DNA from: Oscillospiraceae bacterium | GTDB lineage: Bacteria; Bacillota; Clostridia; Oscillospirales; Ruminococcaceae | DNA: 50,412 nucleotides | Direction of reading: 5' to 3' | Assembly: GCA_017512745.1 (NCBI GenBank) | Contig: JAFWEV010000107.1 | Location: 1 to 50,412 of the forward strand | Shown: positions 28,378 through 36,684 of the stretch, piece by piece | Numbering within the stretch: the stretch's first letter is position 1 | Layout: every line of letters begins with the position of its first letter | The notes under the pieces: generated by a model | Told to the model about the DNA's origin: nothing | Database searches by the model: none | Seen by the model: the letters and a program-made list of their open reading frames with translations, nothing else | Made by a program: the position numbers and the translations under genes

Positions 28378-28484
28378 TCGGTCATAGCTGTGAGTCGCTA
28401 CCGACTGATATGCTGCGGCAGAAATAATCAGAGACACTAAAACTAGTATATAAAAAAGGACTGCAGATTCTTTTTTGCCATTTT

Positions 28485-29321
28485 TCAGTATTTTTCCAGG
28501 AATGAGTGTTCTTCCTTTTCTATCTTGTATCCAGGGAAGGTCTTTATATCCACTGAATGCAGACTGTTGAAGATGCTCTTTTCTATATCCGGATTCGTCT
28601 TTTTGAGAGTCTTTATGAGCTGTTTTATCTCCTGGCGCTTGCTCTCGCCTATGCCGTCCTCGCTCATGTCCCTCTGTTCCGTAAAGCGGCACGCGCACTG
28701 CAGAAACTCCAGTCCGTTATATCTTTTCCACGCTATGATATCCTCTTCGTGGACTTTGTAGAGAGGGCGTATAAGCTCCATTCCCTCAAAGTTCCTGCTC
28801 TTAAGCTTTGGTATCATGGCCGCCATCTGGGAAGAGTAGAACATCCCTATCAGCGTTGTCTCTATAACGTCGGAAAAATGATGTCCAAGCGCTATCTTGT
28901 TGCAGCCGAGTTCCTTGGCCTTGGCGTATAGAGCCCCTCTTCTCATTTTGGCGCACAGATAACACGGGGAGTGAGCCGTGCGGTTCGCAACAGCAAATAT
29001 GTTTGATTCGAATACGGTTATCGGGATCTCAAGTTTCTTTGCGTTATCTTCTATCTTCTGCCTGTTTGCCTCGTTATATCCAGGGTCCATCACAAGATAT
29101 ACGAGATCGAAGGGGAAGTCGGAGATCCTCTGCAGCATCTGCATGAGTTTGGCCAGAAGCATGGAGTCTTTGCCACCGGAAATACAGACAGCCACTTTAT
29201 CTCCGGGGGAAAGCAGTTCATATTCCTTTAAAGCGTGGATGAACGGAGTCCAGATCCTGTCCCTGTACTTCTTTTGGATGCTTCTTTCAACTTTCTGATT
29301 GTATGTGAGTTCTCTTGCCAT
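28485..29321 (-). CDS. TtcA-family PP-loop ATPase (tRNA 2-thiocytidine-type)
   Basis: A 278-residue protein with the PP-loop S48-G-G-K-D-S53 that adenylates tRNA, the paired cysteines C120 and C123 in CYLC, and a later CACRF that would complete the iron-sulfur/sulfur-transfer site of TtcA. GHHFSDVIETTLI follows at 146-158. TtcA proteins thiolate tRNA cytidine 32; Clostridia often carry several paralogues with unproven targets. GAGG lies 9 bases before the ATG. It diverges from the peroxiredoxin-like gene. Confidence 0.85.
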   Translation of the reverse strand: MARELTYNQKVERSIQKKYRDRIWTPFIHALKEYELLSPGDKVAVCISGGKDSMLLAKLMQMLQRISDFPFDLVYLVMDPGYNEANRQKIEDNAKKLEIPITVFESNIFAVANRTAHSPCYLCAKMRRGALYAKAKELGCNKIALGHHFSDVIETTLIGMFYSSQMAAMIPKLKSRNFEGMELIRPLYKVHEEDIIAWKRYNGLEFLQCACRFTEQRDMSEDGIGESKRQEIKQLIKTLKKTNPDIEKSIFNSLHSVDIKTFPGYKIEKEEHSFLEKY

Positions 29322-29368
29322 ATATCCGATACCTCATTTTATAAACAGGATATCTTTGTTTCCTAACA

Positions 29369-29374
29369 ATTATA
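29369..29374 (-). promoter_or_regulatory. Likely -10 box of the TtcA-like gene
   Basis: On the minus strand this reads TATAAT, 48 bases before the start codon. No clear -35. Confidence 0.35.
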
Positions 29375-29490
29375 TACTATCTCCGCGAGTGATTCCCAAT
29401 ATCCGGAAGCGAAGTGCAGTTGAGGTGGGAGAAGTTTTCCTTACGAAGACGCCCGGAAGATAAATGATAGCGAGCCCTGATCTCTGCTGA

Positions 29491-29496
29491 TATAAT
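29491..29496 (+). promoter_or_regulatory. Likely -10 box of the peroxiredoxin-like gene
   Basis: TATAAT 30 bases before the start codon, in the context GCTGATATAAT also seen at 12831-12841. Confidence 0.4.
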
Positions 29497-29525
29497 GGAA
29501 AAAAATAATTATGGGGGAAAGAACG

Positions 29526-30062
29526 ATGAGACTTGCTGCAGGGGACAGGTTTCCGGATTTTTCCGTTGAAACAAACAGGAGAAAGCTGGTTATCCCGGAA
29601 GAACTTGGGAGAAAGACGGTGCTGTGGGTGATCCGGTATATAGGGTGCCCGGTATGCAGATACGACGTTCATCTGCTTGCGGAGAAGTATGATCAGATAA
29701 CCGCAAAAGGCTATGACCTCTTCGTGGTGATGCAGTCGGATACGGAGCATATAAAAAGAGACCTTGAAGGCGCGGACATTCCGTTCGAGATAATCTGTGA
29801 TCCGGAACTCAAAATATATGATGCGCTCGAGATAAAACCTGCAAAGAACGAACTTGCGCTTGTCGGGAACATTCTCAAACTCAAGGCAAAAGGCGACAGG
29901 GCAAAGGCACTCGGATTCGTTCACGGCGACTATGAGGGAAACGAGCTGCAGCTTCCCGCACTGTTTATTCTCGGCGAAGATGGAACGGTCACATATTCCC
30001 GCTATGGCAAAAACATCACTGATATGCCGTCCGTGGACGAACTCATAGGTATGCTTGATTGA
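29526..30062 (+). CDS. AhpC/TSA (peroxiredoxin-like) redox protein
   Basis: A 178-residue thioredoxin-fold protein starting MRLAAGDRFPDFSVET, the usual peroxiredoxin opening. After the first strand comes YIGCPVCRYDVHLL with C41 and C44, a CxxC arrangement of the AhpC/TSA branch that works as a disulfide reductase or atypical peroxidase. Later pieces (ICDPELKIYDAL, PALFILGEDGTVTYSRYGK) fit the fold. It likely protects an anaerobe against peroxide. I prefer ATG 29526, with GGGGGAAAG upstream, over ATG 29511. Confidence 0.8.
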   Translation: MRLAAGDRFPDFSVETNRRKLVIPEELGRKTVLWVIRYIGCPVCRYDVHLLAEKYDQITAKGYDLFVVMQSDTEHIKRDLEGADIPFEIICDPELKIYDALEIKPAKNELALVGNILKLKAKGDRAKALGFVHGDYEGNELQLPALFILGEDGTVTYSRYGKNITDMPSVDELIGMLD

Positions 30063-30099
30063 TCTCTTAATAAATACGATTGGGTAGTTACAAAAAAAT

Positions 30100-30139
30100 G
30101 AACCGGAAGACTGTCACTCGGTCCTCCGGTTCTCTTTTT
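30100..30139. terminator. Bidirectional terminator between peroxiredoxin-like and TetR genes
   Basis: GAACCGGA (30100-30107) pairs with TCCGGTTC (30125-30132), with GAC/GTC extending it inward. A T-run follows on the plus strand, and an A-run at 30092-30098 gives a T-run on the minus strand, so it can end both convergent genes. Confidence 0.85.
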
Positions 30140-30149
30140 GTGCTTACTT

Positions 30150-30716
30150 TCAGACATTCCTGAAAAACGGCAGGGAATACAGCCTATGCCTGCCGGAGGA
30201 TATATCAAACAGTACGTCCATTATTTCCTCTTTTGACATGTGAAAATCATACTCTATCCATTCATAGGCTATTCTGAGGATCCCACCTGTGTGGTAGTGG
30301 AGCATGCATATGTCACTGTCGGAAAGCTTTTCGGAATCCAAATAATGTCTGAGGCATTTTTCCATGTAGTCAAGTGTGGATTGGAAGAAGTAGTTGTAGA
30401 AGTTGTTCTGACCGGTATAGTACATGATCTTCACGAAGAAGTTTCTGTTCTCCATAAAGAAGTCGAGCATCTCGGAGACCAGTTCACGGAAGTCGTAATC
30501 GGGATTTCCGGAATGTTTCTTTTCCAGTTCTTCCATGTACTGTCCAAAAACCCAGTTTATAAGCTCATATTTGTCTTTGAAGTGCCTGTAGAAAGTTGTG
30601 CGGGATATGCCTGCTCTGTCGACTATGTCGTTGACGGTTATATCGTCCATTGAATACTTTTCGAGCAGCTGCTTGAGACTGTCAGCCAGAGCTCTTTTTA
30701 CAAGATCTCCTCTCAC
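30150..30716 (-). CDS. TetR/AcrR-family repressor
   Basis: A 188-residue TetR regulator. The N-terminal HTH reads ITVNDIVDRAGISRTTFYRHFKDKYEL (about 26-52), the family signature. The C-terminal ligand-binding region is helical with many aromatic residues (FFVKIMYYTGQNNFYNYFFQ). I place the start at the GTG 30714-30716, preceded by AAGGATGG on the minus strand; upstream codons do not resemble the family. It diverges from the MFS gene, and the intergenic AGTTACA repeats are its likely operators. Confidence 0.87.
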   Translation of the reverse strand: MRGDLVKRALADSLKQLLEKYSMDDITVNDIVDRAGISRTTFYRHFKDKYELINWVFGQYMEELEKKHSGNPDYDFRELVSEMLDFFMENRNFFVKIMYYTGQNNFYNYFFQSTLDYMEKCLRHYLDSEKLSDSDICMLHYHTGGILRIAYEWIEYDFHMSKEEIMDVLFDISSGRHRLYSLPFFRNV

Positions 30717-30738
30717 GGTAAATATCCATCCTTCAAAA

Positions 30739-30887
30739 AAAGTTACAGATGTCTCTAATCGGGTCAAAAAGGGAAATCTGTCACTCAAATTATATGTTGC
30801 CGGTCATTTTATGGAAAGTTACAAAAGCGCGCATGTGTAACTTTTCTGTTTTTGTCCGCCGGGGAGATCATGCTGCCCAAAGTTACA
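30739..30887. promoter_or_regulatory. Cluster of AAAGTTACA operator-like repeats
   Basis: AAAGTTACA occurs at 30739-30747, 30815-30823 and 30879-30887. Its inverse TGTAACTTT at 30836-30844 makes a 9+9 inverted repeat with the second copy (12-base spacer). A related AGTTACA lies at 30086-30092. The cluster fills the divergent TetR/MFS intergenic region. Confidence 0.6.
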
Positions 30888-30999
30888 AAAATCGGATTAT
30901 GTTTCGGTTTGGCACATATCACCTAAAACATAACTCGTACGGGCAAATGTTTTGTTGTATTTGTTATATGTAACGAGAATTTCGGAGGTTTTAGGGCAG

Positions 31000-32274
31000 A
31001 TGAAGGAAGATACGCGACATATCCATTATGCGTATGTGATCCTTGTTTCCGTCATGATACAGAGACTTGTCGTATCGGCGGAAAACTCTGTCATAGGTCT
31101 TTTTATATTGCCTGTTACAGAAGCACTCCATGTATCCCAGGGACAGTTCATGCTCTATACGACGATACAGTACCTGATGCTTGCAGCTTCGTCCGTTGCG
31201 GTGAGGAAGCTCATGGGGAAAGTCAGATACGTTGTTCTCAACAGGGTAGGGCTTCTGTTCATGACAGGCGGCATACTCTGCATGGCGGCTGCAAAGAGTA
31301 TCTGGATGTTCTATATAGGCGGAGCACTTAACGGAATAGGGCTCTGCGTCACAATATTTCTCCTTACCGGCACGCTTATACCGAGATGGTTTTCCGGAAA
31401 CACGGGACTAATGATCGCAACCGCTTCACTTGGTTCCACGATATCCGCGACAGCCGCATACCCCATAGTATCCAGACTGCTGATGAGGGAGACTGTACTG
31501 GGACTTGAGGCATGGAGGGGCACATATGTAATTCTTGCCCTCCTGCCCGGATCCATAGGTCTTGTTAACTCTGTTCTTCTCATGCGTGAGTCCCCGGAAT
31601 CGATGGGACTGGAGAAACTCGAAAGGGCAGGCAGGGATAAAGCCACAGAACAGAGATGGGAGCATCTCTCAGTATCCGGAGATACAGCCCTGAAGAGCAG
31701 ATCGTACAAGACTCTCGTGACAGCGGTGATCCTCTGGAACGTATCCATAACCGCATGCTCATATATGGCAGCGTACACCAGTACAACGGAGGCATACGCC
31801 ACTGCAGCGTTCGATCTGAGAGGACTTCTCGGGGTCGCTTCGACCATTGGAACTTTCATCGGCGGATATATCCTCGGAGGGCTGAACGATAGGCTGGGTG
31901 CCGGCAAAGGCCTTATCCTTGCGGGGATCTGCGGCGCAGCAGGATATCTCATGTTCTTCATGGGCAGAAAAGCGCCGTTCATGATACTTGCAGGCTCATT
32001 CATACTCGGGATATTCATCTCGCTCAACAATGTGCAACTGCCCGCGATGGTGGAGACAATGTATGGAACAAAGGATTACGACAGGATATTCCCGGCGGCG
32101 TCTTCCGCAAGTTCCTGGATAGGTGCGATCACATCCTCTGTATGGGGATTTATAAATGACTTCACCGGCGGATATACCGTCCTTCTGATCTCCGCGGCGG
32201 CGATAGCGGCGATGTCTCTGTTAACCGGTCTTGCGGCGGTGAGGGAAGCGGGAACGCTTGAAAGAAGCATATAA
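31000..32274 (+). CDS. MFS transporter under TetR control
   Basis: A 424-residue major facilitator with about 12 membrane helices in two halves joined by a hydrophilic loop (RESPESMGLEKLERAGRD). It shows Gly/Ala-rich helices such as GALNGIGLCVTIFLLTGTLIP. Substrate specificity cannot be read; it is of the single-component, Oxl/Fmt- or drug-type MFS_1 group. The ATG at 31000 follows GGAGG by 11 bases; an upstream ATG at 30952 lies in the operator region. Divergence from a TetR gene suggests substrate-induced export or uptake. Confidence 0.87.
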   Translation: MKEDTRHIHYAYVILVSVMIQRLVVSAENSVIGLFILPVTEALHVSQGQFMLYTTIQYLMLAASSVAVRKLMGKVRYVVLNRVGLLFMTGGILCMAAAKSIWMFYIGGALNGIGLCVTIFLLTGTLIPRWFSGNTGLMIATASLGSTISATAAYPIVSRLLMRETVLGLEAWRGTYVILALLPGSIGLVNSVLLMRESPESMGLEKLERAGRDKATEQRWEHLSVSGDTALKSRSYKTLVTAVILWNVSITACSYMAAYTSTTEAYATAAFDLRGLLGVASTIGTFIGGYILGGLNDRLGAGKGLILAGICGAAGYLMFFMGRKAPFMILAGSFILGIFISLNNVQLPAMVETMYGTKDYDRIFPAASSASSWIGAITSSVWGFINDFTGGYTVLLISAAAIAAMSLLTGLAAVREAGTLERSI

Positions 32275-32281
32275 CACCGTT

Positions 32282-32315
32282 ATTTAGGGTTCCGAAGCCC
32301 CTAAATCCGGAACCC
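32282..32315 (+). promoter_or_regulatory. Two overlapping, mutually exclusive hairpins
   Basis: ATTTAGGG (32282-32289) can pair with CCCTAAAT (32299-32306). Alternatively GGGTTCCG (32287-32294) can pair with CGGAACCC (32308-32315). The arms share bases, so only one forms at a time. It lies between the MFS stop and the permease ribosome site, with no T-run. Confidence 0.45.
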
Positions 32316-32353
32316 AAAATATAAAACCCATTTATTTGGAGGTAAAAACAGTA

Positions 32354-33733
32354 ATGGAAGAAAAAGGAAAAAAGCTGGGGCTGATGAACCTCGTCGGATT
32401 CAGCACCGGTAATGCTATCGGGACCGGAATCTTCGTTCTCCTCGGCTATGGTATCGCTTCAGCCGGAAGATCCATCTCTCTGGCAGTCATAATCGCATCG
32501 GTGTTCATGCTGATGACATCATGGGCTCCGATCGGAATGAGCAACATGTTTGTCTTCAGAGGCGGTGAGTATGGAGTCAAGACGATGCTCTTCCCGCCGC
32601 TCGTATCAGGTATGTCGAGCTGGTTCACTGTGATCAGCGCACTGGGATTCTCTTCAATGTCAGTGTCCTTTACGAGCTATCTGTGCGTCGTATTCCCGGG
32701 GCTTACCCCCTACAGCACGCTTATAGCATTCATCTACACGGTGCTCATGTTTGCGGCGACGATCAAGGGATCGAGATTCCTGACCCTCATCGAGAATGCG
32801 ATCACCGCGGTCCTCATCATCGCACTTGTCACGTTCGTAATATGCGGACTCCCGAAGGTCAATTGGGGAGGATATTTCTCAAGCTCATATGACGGCGGCT
32901 ACTTCATGAGCGGTTTCAGCGGCATCATCGGAGGTATCTCCATCATCGCCTATGCCTGTATGGGATCCACCGCAAGCGTATCCATGGCGGCGGTCACAAA
33001 GAACCCGAAGAAGAACATCATGCTCTCGGCTCTTGTAGTTACCGCTCTTCTTGCAGTCATCTACGGACTTATGGCTATAGTCGCTTCAGGCGTTCTTCCG
33101 TATGCTGAAACAGCCGGACAGAACATCTCCGTCACCGCAAAGGCAGTCATGCCCGGTGCACTCTTCATCTTCTTCGTATCAGGCGGCGGACTCTGTGCGA
33201 TTGCCAGTTCCTCGCTCTCAACTCTCGGATCCATGCGTTATCCTCTCGTTCAGATCGCTGACGACGGATGGCTTCCGGCTATATTCAAGAAGCAGACAAA
33301 GAGCGGATATCCGTACATCACGTTCGGACTCTACTTCATCCTCGCGGTCATCCCGCTCGCGATGGAGATGCAGCTTGACGCGATCGTATCTCTTGTCATG
33401 GTTCCTCTCCAGCTTCTCAATATGATCGCATGTATCGCATGTATGAGCGTTCCGAAGAAATACCCGAAACAGTGGGACAACAGAGCCATCAAGATCCCGC
33501 ACTGGCTGTATCAGGTATGCTGCGTTCTCGGTGTTATCTGCGGAGCAATGATCTCCTACAACCTGTTCATGAACCTCAAGCCGAATGAGAAGATCCTCAG
33601 CGCGATCTCAGTTGTTCTTCTCGTAGGACTCTCCTGGCTCAGGATCAAGCAGGGTGCAGTCGATGTCAAGAAGATGGAGGCCAATAAGCAGGCCATCATT
33701 GAAGACGCCATCAAAATGGCAGACGAGAACTGA
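32354..33733 (+). CDS. APC-family amino acid permease
   Basis: A 459-residue permease with about 12 membrane helices. The first carries the substrate-binding signature GFSTGNAIGTGIFVLLGYGIA (unwound GxG motif), and helix 6 follows in GGISIIAYACMGSTASVSMAAVTKNPKKN. It probably imports an amino acid or amine. Codon use is more biased (ATC, CTC) than in neighbouring genes, hinting at strong expression. The ATG at 32354 has GGAGG 11 bases upstream. A C-S lyase-type aminotransferase follows, suggesting amino acid or thioether uptake and breakdown. Confidence 0.9.
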   Translation: MEEKGKKLGLMNLVGFSTGNAIGTGIFVLLGYGIASAGRSISLAVIIASVFMLMTSWAPIGMSNMFVFRGGEYGVKTMLFPPLVSGMSSWFTVISALGFSSMSVSFTSYLCVVFPGLTPYSTLIAFIYTVLMFAATIKGSRFLTLIENAITAVLIIALVTFVICGLPKVNWGGYFSSSYDGGYFMSGFSGIIGGISIIAYACMGSTASVSMAAVTKNPKKNIMLSALVVTALLAVIYGLMAIVASGVLPYAETAGQNISVTAKAVMPGALFIFFVSGGGLCAIASSSLSTLGSMRYPLVQIADDGWLPAIFKKQTKSGYPYITFGLYFILAVIPLAMEMQLDAIVSLVMVPLQLLNMIACIACMSVPKKYPKQWDNRAIKIPHWLYQVCCVLGVICGAMISYNLFMNLKPNEKILSAISVVLLVGLSWLRIKQGAVDVKKMEANKQAIIEDAIKMADEN

Positions 33734-33742
33734 CCGTACGAT

Positions 33743-33767
33743 ACTGACTTAACCGTCAGCAGTTTTT
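33743..33767 (+). terminator. Short hairpin with T-run after the permease
   Basis: ACTGAC (33743-33748) pairs with GTCAG (33755-33759) plus AGT, followed by TTTTT. The stem is short, so termination may be partial. Confidence 0.5.
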
Positions 33768-33778
33768 ACCATCCTCTT

Positions 33779-33833
33779 GGGACCTGTGCGGAAGTTTTCC
33801 GGCTCCTTTTTCAGGTTTTTCGCACAGGTTCCC
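33779..33833 (+). promoter_or_regulatory. Long leader hairpin before the C-S lyase gene
   Basis: GGGACCTGTGCG (33779-33790) pairs with CGCACAGGTTCCC (33821-33833) with one bulge. The 30-base loop region contains its own GGAA/TTCC and pyrimidine-rich stretches. It ends just before GGGGAGG, 30 bases from the start codon. It could be a cis-regulatory leader; no known riboswitch class is recognised. Confidence 0.45.
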
Positions 33834-33864
33834 GGGGAGGAACAGCTCATGGGAGACAATAAAC

Positions 33865-35079
33865 ATGAAATATGATTTCACTTCGATAATCGACAGAAGG
33901 GGCAAGGATGCCACTGCGGTCGACAATATAGGCAAGGTGGTCTGGGGCAATGAGCCCAAAGCTCCGAGAGAGGGCTTTGACTCCATCCCGATGTGGGTCG
34001 CCGACATGAACTTCGCAACGGCTCCCGCGGTGACGGAAGCAATGGCAGAGAGGATCAAGCATCCTCTGTTCGGATACTTCTCCACAAGACCGGAATACTA
34101 TGACAGCATCATCAGGTGGCAGACGGAGAGAAACGGGCACCAAGGACTCACAGCCGACTGCATAGGCTATGAGAACGGAGTCCACGGATTCGTCACCAGC
34201 GCTGTTAACGCCCTCACCATCCCCGGCGAGAGCGTGCTCATCCACAGCCCAGTGTATATCGGGTTCTGGGTGGACGTCGAAGGCAACGGAAGAAACGCCG
34301 TGTACAGCGAACTCAAACAGGATGAGAACGGCGTCTGGCGTATGGACTACGATGATATGGACGCAAAGCTCAAGGCATACGGCATCCACTGTGCGATCTT
34401 CTGCTCTCCTCACAATCCTACGGGGCGCGTGTGGGAGAAATGGGAGATAGAGAAGGCGATGGAAGTCTATGCTAAAAACGACTGCTACGTGATCTCCGAC
34501 GAGATCTGGGGAGACATAGTGTTCTCCGGCCATAAGCACACGCCGACGCAGATGTCCTGCGACTGGGCAAAAGACCATGTTGCAGCCGTATACGCACCTT
34601 CCAAGACATTCAATCTGGCAGGACTTACAGGCAGCTACCACATCATATATAACAAGTATCTCAGAGACCGCATCAGCCATGTCGCCGGAGCTACGAACTA
34701 TAACTCAATGAACGTTCTCTCTCAGCATGCGCTGATCGGTGCGTACTCGAAAGAGGGCGAAGAGTGGGCAGACGAGCTGATCCAGGTCCTCGGGAACAAC
34801 GCAAAGTACGCGTGCGACTTTATCAACTCGGAGTTCGACGGTGTCAGCGTACAGATGCCGCAAGGCACTTACATGATATTCCCGGATTTCACGGAGTACT
34901 GCAGAAGAACGGGCGTCACTCTCGATGAGATACTCGATCTCGGATTCGACTGCGGCATAGGATGGCAGGACGGAAGAAGATTCAGAGGTCCGTGCCATAT
35001 ACGCATGAATCTCGCATCTCCGTTCTCGAGGATCGAGGAAGCGTGTGACAGGCTCAAGAAATACGTTCTCACAAAGTGA
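33865..35079 (+). CDS. MalY/PatB-type PLP C-S lyase (cystathionine beta-lyase-like)
   Basis: A 404-residue class I/II aminotransferase-fold enzyme of the MalY/PatB subgroup. It begins YDFTSIIDRRGKDATAVDN, a hallmark of the group. SIPMWVADMNFATAPAV follows at about 40-56, CSPHNPTGRVW near 184-194, VISDEIWGDIVF near 211-222, and the PLP lysine in APSKTFNLAG near 249. These enzymes split C-S bonds of cysteine conjugates to a thiol or H2S, pyruvate and ammonia. GGGAG precedes the ATG. The upstream permease may supply the substrate. Confidence 0.9.
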   Translation: MKYDFTSIIDRRGKDATAVDNIGKVVWGNEPKAPREGFDSIPMWVADMNFATAPAVTEAMAERIKHPLFGYFSTRPEYYDSIIRWQTERNGHQGLTADCIGYENGVHGFVTSAVNALTIPGESVLIHSPVYIGFWVDVEGNGRNAVYSELKQDENGVWRMDYDDMDAKLKAYGIHCAIFCSPHNPTGRVWEKWEIEKAMEVYAKNDCYVISDEIWGDIVFSGHKHTPTQMSCDWAKDHVAAVYAPSKTFNLAGLTGSYHIIYNKYLRDRISHVAGATNYNSMNVLSQHALIGAYSKEGEEWADELIQVLGNNAKYACDFINSEFDGVSVQMPQGTYMIFPDFTEYCRRTGVTLDEILDLGFDCGIGWQDGRRFRGPCHIRMNLASPFSRIEEACDRLKKYVLTK

Positions 35080-35109
35080 TCTGAACGATCCATAACAAAT
35101 ACAGGAAAA

Positions 35110-35159
35110 GGTCTCTGCAGGTAATATGTCATATAAAACCTCCTCTGCAGAGCCTTTTT
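35110..35159 (+). terminator. Rho-independent terminator after the C-S lyase gene
   Basis: GGTCTCTGCAG (35110-35120) pairs with CTGCAGAGCC (35145-35154) with one bulged base, then TTTTT. Confidence 0.85.
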
Positions 35160-35191
35160 CTTTCTTTCCGAAGAAAAGGGAAGAGCACAGG

Positions 35192-35241
35192 AAAGACTGA
35201 GCCGCCGGACACTGGCATGTGCCCTGCGGCTCAGTCTTTTG
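35192..35241. terminator. Perfect 14-pair hairpin between convergent genes
   Basis: AAAGACTGAGCCGC (35192-35205) pairs exactly with GCGGCTCAGTCTTT (35226-35239) around a 20-base loop, followed by a further T. It probably ends the minus-strand 312-residue gene and backs up the plus-strand terminator. Confidence 0.75.
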
Positions 35242-35278
35242 CAGAGGAAAAATATTTATGAAGGGATAGGATCTGCCG

Positions 35279-36217
35279 TCACGGTATGTGCTTGACCTTG
35301 AGATCTCCGTTCTCGTTCTGCTTGAATAAATCCTCTTTCTTGTTCTGAGGTGCGTTTATCTCGTTTGCTTCCGGAGCGATCTCACCATCGCCGTTGTATA
35401 CCGCAAACTGCTGTATGAGACCGAGCTTGTCATCGTTCATCTTCATCATGAGTGCGCCGACACCTAGTTCCTCGCACATCTTGTTGAAGTTCTCATTCTT
35501 CATGATCTCTGTTGCACCGAGATTCACGTTGAGATCGCTTACATTGCTCTCAAGGAGATCCTGGCTCTTGTTGGTATCCCATTCAAAATTCGAGAGCTGC
35601 ATGTCCACATAAAGCTTCTTTGCGGCCAGAAGTTTGATGTCTTCGAGAGTGTTATCTTTGCTGTTTGCGTCATCAAAGATGTTCTGGAGGACCTTTGCAG
35701 CAGCAATCTCTCCCTTATGCTCCTGCTTATATGTCTTATAGGCGGTCGAATTCTGACCGTTCTGCTGAACGTCGGTGATGATGGCGTCCATAGTGCTTGT
35801 CGGCATTATTCTGCTGACCACGCCGTATTCATAAGCCGTAGCTTCGTTCAGTCTTGCGGGATCCTTTATGTTTTCCGTATCCTGGTTCGTCAGTCTCTCA
35901 TGATTGAGCTGGGCGAGTTCCGCGATCTTCTCCATCTTCTGTTCCGTGGAAAGATCCGGGGACTTAATGAGACCGTGGATATCCGAGAGTCTTTCACCGT
36001 ACGTGGGAGCATATCTTTTGGGCGTGTTGGGGAGTCTGCAGTTGTTATCCGGATCAAGACTCATTGCTTTTACTTCACGCCTTATAAGGTCCTCGAGTTC
36101 TCCGTCGTGACCGAAAGTGAGGGTGGCTGCATTTCTTATGACAGCCTCACCGTCTCTCTCGATGATCCTGTTGATCTTAGGTATTGAATCTCTCAGCTGC
36201 TGCACTGTTAATGGCAT
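35279..36217 (-). CDS. Unrecognised helical protein, 312 residues
   Basis: A soluble, mainly helical protein rich in Asn, Lys, Glu and Met, starting MPLTVQQLRDSIPKINRII. No signal peptide, membrane span or catalytic motif is visible. The middle contains NHERLTNQDTENIKDPARLNEATAYEY, and the C-terminus is hydrophilic and disordered-looking (NENGDLKVKHIP). I do not recognise the family. The start at 36217 has AGAGG 12 bases upstream on the minus strand; an earlier in-frame ATG at 36304 lacks one. It diverges from the Imm32-like gene across 251 bases, so a toxin or effector role is conceivable but unproven. Confidence 0.6.
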   Translation of the reverse strand: MPLTVQQLRDSIPKINRIIERDGEAVIRNAATLTFGHDGELEDLIRREVKAMSLDPDNNCRLPNTPKRYAPTYGERLSDIHGLIKSPDLSTEQKMEKIAELAQLNHERLTNQDTENIKDPARLNEATAYEYGVVSRIMPTSTMDAIITDVQQNGQNSTAYKTYKQEHKGEIAAAKVLQNIFDDANSKDNTLEDIKLLAAKKLYVDMQLSNFEWDTNKSQDLLESNVSDLNVNLGATEIMKNENFNKMCEELGVGALMMKMNDDKLGLIQQFAVYNGDGEIAPEANEINAPQNKKEDLFKQNENGDLKVKHIP

Positions 36218-36410
36218 GTTTTTATACCTCTGCTTTTCAGAAAAGTTGTGTCTCAGTGCGTGTTTTTTACGCTTTACGCAATAAGTATACTGGCGCCCGT
36301 CCAACAGTTGTCCAACAAAAAATCAGATAAAAAGCGACAAACCGGGAAAAATTCGAGATCTGCGGCATTTTTGCCGGAAAAGCGGGAAAGGTGCATTGAG
36401 GATATATAAA

Positions 36411-36419
36411 TGCTAGAAT
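36411..36419 (+). promoter_or_regulatory. Extended -10 promoter of the Imm32-like gene
   Basis: TGCTAGAAT, an extended -10 (TGn plus TAGAAT), 50 bases before the start codon in an A/T-rich stretch. The same TAGAAT type occurs at 21789, 23874 and 38268. Confidence 0.5.
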
Positions 36420-36468
36420 AATTTATATATTTAAGGCAGACTCAGGATCAGGGAGCGGAGGAATAAGT

Positions 36469-36684
36469 ATGGAGACGGAATGGATCGACGGCGCGGAGAT
36501 AAAAGTGAGCATATCGGGGGATACGGCTCTCATTTCAGCAAACAGGGAGGGACTGCTCTCGCTTACAGGCCATCTTGCGGCTCTCGCGGATGGCATGCCG
36601 GGAGATCACATACACTACGATGAAAACAATTCCCTTGAGGAAGGTTCTTCCGAGCTTATAATAGAGAGAACGGAACAGGTATGA
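36469..36684 (+). CDS. Imm32-like immunity protein
   Basis: A 71-residue protein. Features are a strand pair at the start (IKVSISGDTALISANREG), a helix LLSLTGHLAALADG (about 27-40), then PGDHIHYDENNSLEEGSSELIIER (about 43-66). The GDHIHxD and LEEGSxELII pieces match the Imm32 immunity family. It is cytoplasmic and would neutralise a toxin not seen next to it. GGAGG precedes the ATG. The next frame begins at the overlapping ATGA. Confidence 0.8.
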   Translation: METEWIDGAEIKVSISGDTALISANREGLLSLTGHLAALADGMPGDHIHYDENNSLEEGSSELIIERTEQV

